64,000 nt of DNA from Triticum aestivum. Taxonomy: Eukaryota > Streptophyta > Magnoliopsida > Poales > Poaceae. The stretch is taken from contig NC_057811.1 of NCBI RefSeq assembly GCF_018294505.1, positions 403,274,790-403,338,789 of the forward strand. Reading direction: 5' to 3'. Under the pieces are notes generated by a model. That model was not told the origin of the DNA and ran no database searches. It worked only from the letters and a program-made list of their open reading frames with translations. Positions 23,001-32,091 of this stretch are shown piece after piece. The translations under genes and the position numbers were made by a program. Position 1 is the first letter of the stretch, and each line of letters opens with the position of its first letter.

Positions 23001-24797
23001 CTGATTGGAATTTACCCTTTGAAATTATGTGTGATGCTAGTGATTATGCTATAGGTGATGTTCTAGGGAAAAGAGTTGATAAGAAATTAAATGTTATTCA
23101 ATATGCTAGTAAAACTAGACAATGCTCAAAGAAATTATGCTACTACTGAAAAAGAATTCTTAGCAGTTGTATTTGCTTTTGATAAGTTCAGGCCTTATAT
23201 TGTTGATTCTAAAGTAACTATTCACACTGATCATGCTGCTATTAAATATCTTATGGAAAAGAAAGATGCTAAACCTAGACTTATTAGATGGGTTCTCTTG
23301 CTACAAGAATTTGATTTGCATATTGTTGATAGAAAGGGAGCTGAGAACCCCGTTGCAGACAACTTGTCTAGGTTAGAAAATGTTCTTGATGACCCACTAC
23401 CTATTGATGATAGCTTTCCTGATGAGCAATTAAATGTCATAAATGCCTCTCGTAGTGCTCCATGGTATGCTGATTATGCTAATTACATTGTTGCTAAATT
23501 TATACCACCTAGTTTCACATACCAGCAAAAGAAAAAGTTTTTCTATGATTTGAGACATTACTTTTGGGATGACCCACATCTTTATAAAGGAGTAGATGGT
23601 GTTATTAGACGTTGTGTACCTGAGCATAAACAGGAACAGATCCTACGCAAGTGTCACTCCGAAGCTTATGGAGGACACCACGCTGGAGATAGAACTGCAC
23701 ATAAGGTATTGCAATCCGGTTTTTATTGGCCTACTCTCTTCAAGGATGCCCGTAAGTTTGTCCTATCTTGTGATGAATGTCAAAGAATTGGTAATATTAG
23801 TAGACGTCAAGAAATGCCTATGAATAATTCACTTGTTATTGAACCGTTTGATGTTTGGGGCTTTGATTATATGGGACCTTTTCCTGCCTCTAATGGATAT
23901 ACACATATTTTAGTTGCTGTTGATTACGTTACTAAGTGGGTAGAAGCTATTCCAACTAGTAGTGCTGATCATAACACCTCTATTAAGATGCTTAAAGAAG
24001 TTATTTTTCCAAGGTTTGGAGTCCCTAGATATTTAATGACTGATGGGGGTTCACATTTTATTCATGGTGCTTTCCGTAAAATGCTTGCTAAATACGATGT
24101 TAATCATAGAATTGCATCTCCTTATCACCCACAGTCTAGTAGTCAAGTAGAATTGAGTAATAGAGAGCTCAAATTAATTTTGCAAAAGACTGTCAATAGA
24201 TCTAGAAAGAATTGGTCCAAGAAACTTGATGATGCATTATGGGCCTATAGAACTGTATATAAAAATCCTATGGGTATGTCTCCGTATAAAATGGTTTATG
24301 GAAAAGCATGTCACTTACCTCTCGAACTAGAACATAAGGCATATTGGGCTATTAAAGAGCTCAACTATGATTTCAAGCTTGCAGGTAAGAAGAGGTTATT
24401 TGATATTAGCTCACTTGATGAATGGAGAACCCAAGCTTATGAAAATGCCAAGTTGTTTAAATAAAAGGTTAAAAGATGGCATGACAAAAGGATACAAAAG
24501 CGTGAGTTTAATGTAGGTGATTATGTATTGCTATACGACTCTCGTTTAAGATTTTTTGCAGGAAAACTTCTCTCTAAATGGGAAGGTCCTTACGTTATCG
24601 AGGAGGTCTATCGTTCCGGTTCCATAAAAATCAACAACTTCGAAGGCACAAATCCGAAGGTGGTGGACGGTCAAAGAATTAAACATTATATCTCAGGTAA
24701 TCCCATAAATGTTGAAACTAATATTATTGAAACCGTAACCCCGGAGGAATACATAAGGGACACTTTCCGGAAAGTTTCAGACTCCGAAAAGGAATAG
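20057..24797 (+). pseudogene. gag-pol of the Athila-like element, decayed
   Basis: The ATG at 20057 opens gag (capsid region with LKGDASTWYRL), followed by an aspartic protease whose active site reads CDMGASASAIP. The frame then meets TAG at 21314-21316 and TAA at 22130-22132; the same frame continues after each. Reverse transcriptase (YRMVIDFRKLNKATKKDHYP; the YxDD box reads VFMDDFSVYG, so Met replaces Tyr) runs to a small deletion near 23115 that shifts the frame. RNase H, the integrase zinc finger ([16 protein letters not shown]) and core ([24 protein letters not shown]) follow in the new frame. A third nonsense codon, TAA at 24462-24464, precedes the C-terminal part, which ends at 24797. 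Three stops and one shift make it non-functional; the domain order is complete. Confidence 0.9.
20508..20521 (+). repeat. Polypurine-tract-like 14-mer inside gag
   Basis: AAGCTTGGGGGAGG differs from the real polypurine tract at 27055-27068 only in its last base. It lies within gag coding sequence. Confidence 0.6.
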
Positions 24798-25093
24798 GTA
24801 TGTGGTACGGTAAGTAAGCCGACTCCAAAACAGTTCTAAAGGCAATATTTCTCCGTTTTGGAATATTTAGAAAAATAGAAAAATAAGCAGCAGTCCGGGA
24901 AGGACACGAGGGTGGAGGGCGCGCCCCCCTACCTCGTGGGCACCTCGTGTGCTCTCCGGACTCCATTTTCTTGCACGATATGTATTTTGGTCGGTAAAAA
25001 TTCATTATATATTCTCCCGAAGGTTTTGACCCCTGTATCACCCAAATATCCTCTGTTTTCGTTTCGAGCTGTCCTGCTGCAGATTAGAGCAAC

Positions 25094-25513
25094 ATGTGGT
25101 CCCAGGATTCTGAAGGAGAAAGCTATGTGGCTGATTACCTTGCAAATCCTAAGGTCTATGGAGATGTGGAGCATTGTGGCTGGACTACGGAAGAAGAACA
25201 GGACTATGAACCCAAGAGGAGGGAGGAGACGAGCTCAGACGAAGATGAAGTCCCATTACCTCAACCTGGGGACATGCATGTGGAGTTCAAAAAGTCAAGC
25301 CTCCCTGATAGAGCAAAGAAACCTAAGATCGAGTTTATCCCTTTTCGTCTCTTGCAGGAAAACAAGCAGGAACTATGCAAAAAGATATTAATCCTGGAGC
25401 AGGAGATTGACGACTTGAGGGATCAAAATTCTGTCCTCGAGCGCAAATTAAGGAAGAAGCCTACGCCATCAACCAAATCATCATCTTCTTCACCAACAAA
25501 GAAGGAGACATAA
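25094..25513 (+). CDS. 139-residue ORF downstream of pol, coiled-coil, function unknown
   Basis: An uninterrupted frame from ATG 25094 to TAA 25513, separated from the pol end by about 300 bp. The N-terminal half is acidic (EEEQDYEPKRREETSSDEDE). Residues about 90-120 are heptad-like (ILILEQEIDDLRDQNSVLER), suggesting a coiled coil. The C-terminus is basic and Ser/Lys-rich. No signal peptide or membrane segment is visible, so it does not look like a classical envelope protein, although it sits where Athila elements carry env-like ORFs. It is intact while pol has four lesions, which could mean selection, chance or small target size. It might be expressed from a spliced or subgenomic RNA. Function not known. 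Confidence 0.55.
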   Translation: MWSQDSEGESYVADYLANPKVYGDVEHCGWTTEEEQDYEPKRREETSSDEDEVPLPQPGDMHVEFKKSSLPDRAKKPKIEFIPFRLLQENKQELCKKILILEQEIDDLRDQNSVLERKLRKKPTPSTKSSSSSPTKKET

Positions 25514-27054
25514 TCACATGGGTATGGGCACTCCCCTTAGCAACTGCCAAGCTTGGGGGAGGTGCCCCGGTATCGTATCACCATCACACTCCTATCTTTA
25601 CCGTTTTTCTTAGTTCGATCCTATTAGTAGTATCTTGATCTAGTAGAATAAAGTTTATGGCATGATCTAGTTTTGAGTTTTGCTTTATGATCTCTCTATG
25701 TAATCGAGTCCGTGAACTATATAATAAAGACTAGTGTTGAGTCAAGGGCTTGATTATTTTGCCATGATCTCGAGTGAATAAGAGAAAAAGAATAAAAAGA
25801 AACAAAGAGTTCATATTGATCTTATTGAGAGTAATGACTTCACATAGAAAGAGTATGATGATTAAAAATTGTTGGGAGTTGGCAAAGATAGCTTTGGTCA
25901 TCGTTACAATTAATAGGAAGTAATAAAGAAAGAGAGGTTTCACATATAAATATACTATCTTGACATCTTTTATGATTGGGAGCACTCATTAAAATATGAC
26001 ATGCTAAAGAGTTGATGTTGGATAAGGAAGACAACGTAATGGGTTATGTTTTCTTAATCTGAGATAAAGTATATTGTCATGGACCATCCAACATGTTGAG
26101 CTTGCCTTTCCCCCTCATGCTAGCAAAGTTCTTAGCACCAAGTAGAGATACTACTTGTGCTTCCAAAAAAACCCTTAAACCAGTTTTTCCATGAGAGTCC
26201 ACCATATCTACCTATGGATTGAGTAAGATCCTTCAAGTAAGTTGTCATCGGTGCAAGCAATAAAAATTGCTCTCTAAATATGTATGATTGATTGGTGTGG
26301 AGGAAATAAGCTTTACACGATCTTGTGATGTGGAAGAAATAAAGCGACGGACTGCATAATAATGGTTCATATCACAAGTGGTAATATAAAGTGACGTTTT
26401 TCGCATTAAGATTTTGTGCATCGAACCATAAAAGCGCATGGCAACCTCTGCTTCCCACTGCGAAGGGCCTATCTTTTATTATTATCTTCTACCTTATGCA
26501 AGAGTCATGGTGATCTTCACCTTTCCTTTTTACATTTTATCCTTTGTCAAGCACAGGGTGCTGGAAAGATCCTGATACATATATCTAATCGGATGTAAGT
26601 CAGCATGAGTTATTATTGTTGACAATACCCTTGAGGCAAAAGGTTGGGAGGCGAAACTATAAGCCCCTATCTTTCTCTATGTCCGATTAAAACTCTGTAA
26701 CCACAAGTATTGCGTGAGTGTTAGCAATTATGAAAGACTAAGTGATAGTTGAGTATGTGGACTTGCTAGAAAGCTCTGACATAGACTCTTTCTGATGTTA
26801 TGATAAATTGCAATTGCTTCAATGACTGAGATTATAGTTTGTTAGTTCTCAATAAAGTTTCTGATTCATACTTTTCATTGTGAATAGATTATTACTTGAG
26901 CATAAGAAATCATATGACAATATCTATATATGTTGCTGTTATGAAAATAATCATGATGCCCTCATGTCCGTATTTCATTTTATCGACACCTCTACCTCTA
27001 AACATGTGGACATATTTATCGTTATCGGCTTCTGCTTGAGGACAAGCGAGGTCT
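25514..27054 (+). other. Long 3' non-coding region of the Athila-like element
   Basis: About 1.5 kb of AT-rich sequence without a conserved ORF. It carries a second polypurine-like 14-mer at 25549-25562 (AAGCTTGGGGGAGG). Much of 25980-26900 is recognisably similar to 52860-53770 and 58510-59400 in the triple-LTR array, so this non-coding part is shared between the two Athila-related families. Confidence 0.65.
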
Positions 27055-27068
27055 AAGCTTGGGGGAGT
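27055..27068 (+). other. Polypurine tract of the Athila-like element
   Basis: AAGCTTGGGGGAGT abuts the 3' LTR (TGATACGTCC at 27069). Near-identical 14-mers occur at 20508 and 25549. Confidence 0.85.
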
Positions 27069-28590
27069 TGATACGTCCATTTTGCATCATGCTTTTACAT
27101 CGATATTTATTGCATTATGGGTTGTTATTACACGTTATGTCACAATACTTATGCCTATTCTCTCTTATTTTACAAGGTTTACATAAGGAGGGAGAATGCC
27201 AGCAGCTGGAATTCTGGGCTGGAAAAGGAGCAAATATTAGAGACCTATTCTGCACAACTCCAAAAGTCCTGAAACTCCACGAAAGTTATTTTTGGAAATA
27301 ATAAAAAATACTGAGCGGAAGAAATATGTCAGGGGGGCCACCACCTGTCCACGAGGGTGGGGGCGCGCCCTACCCCCCAGGGCGCGCCCCCTGCCTCGTG
27401 GGCCCCCTGTTGGCTCTCCAGTGGCCATCTTCTGCTATATGAGGTCTTTCGTCAAGGAAAAAATCATAAGCAACCTTTCGGGACGAGACTCCGCCGCCAC
27501 GAGGCGGAACCTTGGCGGAACCAATCTATGGCTCCGGCAGAGCTGTTCTGCCGGGGACACTTCCCTCCGGGAGGGGGAAATCATCGCCATCGTCATCACC
27601 AACGCTCCTCTCATCGGGAGAGGGCAATCTCCATCAACATATTCACCAGCACCATCTCCTCTCAAAACCCTATTTCATCTCTTGTCTCCAATTCTTGTCT
27701 CCAAGTCCGGGATTGGTACTAGTAGGTTGCTAGTAGTCTTGATTACCCCTTGTAGTTGATGCTAGTTGGTTTATTTGGTGGAAGATCATATGTTCAGATC
27801 CTTTATGCATATTAATACCCCTCTGATTATGAACATGAATATGCTTTGTGAGTAGTTACGTTTATTCCTGAGGACATGGGAGAAGTCTTGCTATTAGTAG
27901 TCATGTGAATTTGGTATTCGTTCGATATTTTGATGAGATGTATGGTGTATATCCTCTAGTGGTGTTATGTGAACATCGACTACATAACACTTCACCATTA
28001 TTTGGGCCTAGAGGAAGGCATTGGGAAGTAATAAGTATATGATGGGTTGCTAGAGTGACAGAAGCTTAAACCCTAGTTTATGCGTTGCTTCGTAAGGGGC
28101 TGATTTCGATCCATATGTTTCATGCTATGGTTAGGTTTACCTTAATACTTTTGTTGTAGTTGCGGATGCTTGCAATAGAGGTTAATCATAAGTGGGATGC
28201 TTGTTCAAGTAAGAACAGCACCCAAGCACCGGTTCACCCACATATCAAATTATCAAAGTACCGAACGCGAATCATATGAACGTGACGAAAACTAGCTTGA
28301 CGATAATTCCCATGTGTCCTCGGGAGCGCTTTTCTCCATATAAGAGTTTGTCCAGGCTTGTCCTTTGCTACAAAAAGGATTGGGCCACCTTGCTGCACTT
28401 TATTTACTTTTGTTACTTGTTGTTCATTATGAATTATCCTATCACAAAACTATCTGTTACCACTGATTTCAGTACTTGCAGAGAATACCTTGCTGAAAAT
28501 CGCTTATCATTTCCTTCTGCTCCTCGGTGGGTTCGACACTCTTACTTATCGAAAGGACTACGAAAGATCCCCTATACTTGTGGGTCATCA
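27069..28590 (+). repeat. 3' LTR of the Athila-like element
   Basis: 1522 bp; partner of 18439-19950, with scattered substitutions and a short insertion near 27509. Ends GGGTCATCA followed by the duplication ATAGT. Confidence 0.92.
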
Positions 28591-28595
28591 ATAGT
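28591..28595. repeat. Right target-site duplication ATAGT
   Basis: Matches 18434-18438 and fixes the insertion boundaries exactly. Confidence 0.9.
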
Positions 28596-28754
28596 AAACC
28601 AACTCCAGTTTTTATAGATACTGCTCCAGTACAGAGAAACGCAACTCCTACTGATAATAAGCAGATTCCAGTGGCCAAAGAACTAGTACGCTCTAGTCCA
28701 GCAAAAATATGTCAACTCCATTCTAAGAAGCATGTGTGTATCCTTGCATCATGA
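28596..28754 (+). other. Candidate exon split by the Athila-like insertion
   Basis: An open frame resumes right after the insertion (KPTPVFIDTAPVQRN and on to a stop at 28752-28754). The matching left half should end at 18438. The frame that is open on the right meets a stop at about 18413 on the left, so the real splice sites are unclear. Polar composition; no domain recognised. Confidence 0.35.
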
Positions 28755-28810
28755 AATTTTATAGCATTCTGATGTTTTTTCTACATGTTTCTTACCCATC
28801 TCTCTTTTAG

Positions 28811-28900
28811 AAAATAAGCTTAAAGGATAGAAGACTTTCTCCACTGGGATCGTATTCGAGGAAAGTATCTTGCAGGAATTCTCTGTGCTCCAATGCTGAT
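28811..28900 (+). other. Candidate 90-bp exon
   Basis: Bounded by TTTTAG before 28811 and a strong donor (GAT then GTAAGTACC) after 28900. Exactly 30 codons, open, basic and Ser-rich. Likely an internal exon of the same gene; product unknown. Confidence 0.45.
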
Positions 28901-29314
28901 GTAAGTACCTGTTGTATATCACTATATTTTTACATCAACATCTATTTTGTTAATCGACGTGAATCCAACCTTTATCTGATCTAAATTTAGTTGTAGCAAA
29001 ATGTATAATTAAAGGAAACAATGTTGATTTTTGTAAGGAAAACTGCCTGGTAGTTTTGCATACTGCGCTGCATGAGTGTACTATCTCGTATCATGCGCAT
29101 TACTGAATTGTAGTGCTGCTCTGGTTGCCCATTCATTCATTGTGTCAATGTTGCTTTCATATTACCTTAATTGGCTAATGATAGTTGTGCCATATTGTGT
29201 TAATTTGGTGTAGGCTGGTATGGTCTGGTTTCCCAAATGTTTGTTGTGTCAATGTTGCTTTCCTATTATCTGACCTGGCCAATGATAGCAATGCTAGTGC
29301 GTTAATTTGGGCAG

Positions 29315-29741
29315 GCTGCTAAAGATAAGAAGACAAACTCTAAAAATAGCAAGGCATCCCCATCGTTTCTTTCCAATAAATCTAGGCCACGTGATATGGC
29401 AATAACTCTTGATTAATCTGTTCGGTTCCCCTCATAATTTATGTTATGATGCAGTGGTCGAGACACTCTCCACTATCAATAATACAAGTCTGCCAAAATT
29501 GCCATCTGAATCTGTTCAGTTTCCTCTTTCTCGAATGCAATGGAAAAAATGTATGTTTGTGAACCAATTACTGCCTGAAGCAATGATGGAAATGGTGGAG
29601 GAATCAGAGGTGCACATTCTTGCGCAACAACAACTGATCAATGTTTTCAGAGACACTGTAGCAAAGCAGGAAGAACTTGCCCACATGCTTATGGGCGTCA
29701 TCCACGCTGAGGTTGCAGATTGTGATGTTGTAGATCGTTAG
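29315..29741 (+). other. Candidate last exons of the CACTA-linked gene
   Basis: A Lys/Ser-rich exon begins after GGGCAG at 29315. Its own frame reaches TAA near 29415, so it is probably spliced before that. A second exon begins after GATGCAG at 29455 and stays open to TAG 29739-29741. It encodes a Glu/Met/Leu-rich, probably helical segment (MMEMVEESEVHILAQQQL). The position just before CACTA subterminal repeats suggests the accessory (TnpA-like, DNA-binding) gene of a CACTA element, but I cannot show homology and a captured host gene is also possible. Confidence 0.4.
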
Positions 29742-30120
29742 GTTCTGTTCATTTATTTGCACCGGCATCAATCTTTGATTTCCGAGTGGATGTAATTTCC
29801 TGTAATATATGCTGGATGTGCAACGTTTTTCCCTGTATGTCGTACCTTTGCTTAGCGCGCCTCGCATTCCAGCTAAATGGTCGCTAGGAAGCTAAAAAAG
29901 CTGTGAAATTATTAGTTAGCACAAACAGTCGTGGACCCTATATGAAGGAAGAAGCCCACTGCCCTTAATGGGCTTCCCTAATGGGCTCGCAAGGGCCAAA
30001 ATTCTCATAGGCCTTTGATTGATCGGTTTTGGTCCTGTGCATAATTGCCCGTCGTAATGGGCTCAAATTATCTAATTGGGCCTACAGACATGTTCGAACA
30101 TTAGTGTGCCCATTAAGTTA
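29742..30120. other. 3' flank of the CACTA-linked gene
   Basis: Presumed 3' untranslated region, then DNA rich in GGGCTT / GGGCTC words that grade into the subterminal repeats. No ORF of note. Confidence 0.4.
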
Positions 30121-30740
30121 ATGGATCGTTACCAGGTCGAAAGGTAATGCTCGGCCCTGTTACCTCCCGGGTCGTTAACAGGCCGACATCGAAGTGGGCA
30201 ACAGGTGGGCCCATTTGATTTCACGGGCCGTTAACAGGCCGATACTAAGGTCGGGCTACATATGGGCCAACTATACTGTGGGCCTTTAATAGGCCAAAAG
30301 AGATAGCGGGCTCATACTGGACCATGAAGAGCATGGGCAGCTAAGAGGCCGAAAGTCAGGTGGTACTATATATGGCCCAACTGTGTCATGGGCCTTTAGC
30401 AGGCCGAAAGAGAAACCAGGCTGGTATTGGAACATGAAGAGCACGGGCCGTTAAAAGGCCAAAACTCAGGTCCGTCTGCAAATGGCCCAACTCATTTATG
30501 GGTCGTCAACAGGATGAAAGACACACAGGGCCGGAAATTGGCCCAACACTTAAATGGGTCGCTAAAAGGCCGAAAGACGTACATCCTGAAAATTGGTCCA
30601 TCCCTTGAATGGGTCGTTAACAGGACGAAACAACATTGGGCCGATATTGAGCCCAAATATATAGTGGGCTGTTAACGGGCTCGAACTGACGACGGACTGC
30701 AATGGTGTCAAATTGTTACCGGGCCGTTGACGGGCCGAAT
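30121..30740 (+). repeat. Subterminal repeat array, about 12 units at about 55-bp spacing
   Basis: Degenerate copies of ATGGGCCGTTAACAGGCCGAAA occur at about 30121, 30167, 30224, 30279, 30332, 30387, 30441, 30498, 30554, 30609, 30664 and 30719. Each is separated by about 55 bp, with intervening words such as GGCCCAACT also recurring. CACTA transposons carry such motifs near their ends as binding sites for their own DNA-binding protein. Here they lie 550-1170 bp from the 3' terminus. Confidence 0.75.
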
Positions 30741-31121
30741 TGGCACATCTCGTATGGGTCGTGGGCTTAAATGGACCTGACACAAGTAGGCACTATATGG
30801 GCTGGCCTGCTAATTTTTACTGGGCCGGCCTTTTTCATCGGAATGGGCCACTGTTGGTCCTTGCCACATGTCGACGTATCATAGGCGCCCCCCGTTCTAT
30901 GAGTCGATGACATCTGTCCCAACACTGAGCCGACACGTGGACCCTCCGGCAAATGAGAATTTTACATGTGGAAAATCCCCATTGGTCGGGGCTGTTAATG
31001 GGTTATCGGATCCAAACCGGAACCCGATAGCTTAACGGCGACCCGTTACGATGGATGCCATGTGTCGGTTATCCTTGACGAAAGCAATTCTATGACATGT
31101 GATTTATCGTCATGGAAGTGG

Positions 31122-31273
31122 ACACTTCCGTGATGATAATTTTGGTAATGTCATGGAACACTTCTACGACAGCACAGGTATGACTATCTTGATTCTGCTA
31201 AAATCGTCATGGATGTACATGCATGACAGAAAATGTGACCTACTGTGACAAACACGTATCATCACGGAAGTGT
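31122..31273. repeat. 16-bp perfect inverted repeat near the CACTA terminus
   Basis: ACACTTCCGTGATGAT at 31122-31137 is exactly reverse-complementary to ATCATCACGGAAGTGT at 31258-31273, so the last 150 bp can fold back. The outer arm lies one base inside the terminal inverted repeat. Confidence 0.7.
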
Positions 31274-31287
31274 ATTTTTTTGTAGTG
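31274..31287 (+). mobile_element. 3' terminus of a CACTA (En/Spm) transposon
   Basis: The sequence ends ATTTTTTTGTAGTG, the complement of CACTACAAAAAAAT, the diagnostic CACTA terminus. The next three bases are CAA (31288-31290), a possible 3-bp duplication. I found no matching CACTACAAA terminus to the left within the window, so the 5' half and its transposase gene are missing, displaced or outside. Confidence 0.8.
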
Positions 31288-31289
31288 CA

Positions 31290-32090
31290 AACCTCATCAT
31301 CGGATTGCTGATCAGTTAGCGCTCACTATGATGGTCAGTTTTTGGCTTTCTCCTCCTGAGGTACTTGACCGGGCGAGCCATAAGTACAATCGTAGGGGTA
31401 CTCCCTTTGCCCTCTTAGCCGAACGTGCGGAACATAAGGGGCAAGCACAGGAGCCAGACATAGTTCGGAACTGATGCATACAATGCAATATCCCAGACGT
31501 CGAGCACCTAGCGGAAGGCGGTGCTGGACTTGAAGATATTGAGCTGATATATAAATCGAGCTCTTGGCTAGTTAATATATTTTCGTGCCGGGCTATTCGA
31601 AGAGCGAGTGGAGAATCAGGAAGGAGATAGAAAATCGCAAGATGTGGGTATCCGAACACGATAAAGGGCTCTTTTATTATTTCTCGTAAGATCAAGTCGA
31701 CTAACTGTACACTTCGAACTGCCAAGGCATTAAAAATAAAAAGAGTTATACAAAAAAAAGGTTTATGCAGGGCCTTGATGCGTGAGTTGAAGACTTCACT
31801 TTGCCCTGGTGCACGTCTGCGCCTTTGCTTCTGGGAGGTGGGGATTGGGACCTTCGATGAGACCTTGAGGGGTGAGGATCCTGCCGATGGAGCTTTATGC
31901 TTGGGTGGTTTCTGGAATTGACCCCCGGGTTGTCCGAAGACGAGATAGTTCTAAAGTTTGGTTTAGCTGAACATGTACTTCGGATTTGTTGATATATGCC
32001 TCACGGCTGCCCATGGTATTTTGAGTGCGAAATTGTGCTGATGAGGCACGTGGAGCGCGAAGAATGTGGGCGTGCCTTGGGGCGCACATC
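31290..32090. other. Unassigned sequence between the CACTA end and Tat element 1
   Basis: On the plus strand an open stretch near 31325-31470 reads FWLSPPEVLDRASHKYNRRG and onward. I cannot place it; it may be a piece of the antisense ORF that Tat-type elements carry 3' of pol. The rest shows no coding signal. Confidence 0.3.
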
Positions 32091-32091
32091 C

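Larger units (their letters stand above)
18439..28590 (+). mobile_element. Ty3/gypsy LTR retrotransposon, Athila-like
   Basis: Complete structure on the plus strand: LTRs 18439-19950 and 27069-28590, both TGATACGTCC to GGGTCATCA; tRNA-Asp-type primer site 19962-19979; gag-pol 20057-24797; an additional ORF 25094-25513; a long 3' non-coding part; polypurine tract 27055-27068; and ATAGT duplications on both sides. Gag, protease and integrase character and the Asp primer site point to the Athila clade. The LTRs differ at scattered positions. Pol has three nonsense codons and one frameshift, so this copy is inactive on its own. It sits inside an older candidate gene. Confidence 0.92.

Noticed and set aside
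25094..25513. Calling the 3' ORF of the Athila-like element an envelope gene
   Set aside because: No signal peptide, transmembrane segment or glycosylation pattern is visible; position alone is not enough.
30121..30740. CRISPR-like array (regular repeats with spacers)
   Set aside because: The repeats are degenerate, the spacers share words, the DNA is from a plant nucleus, and the context is a CACTA terminus.
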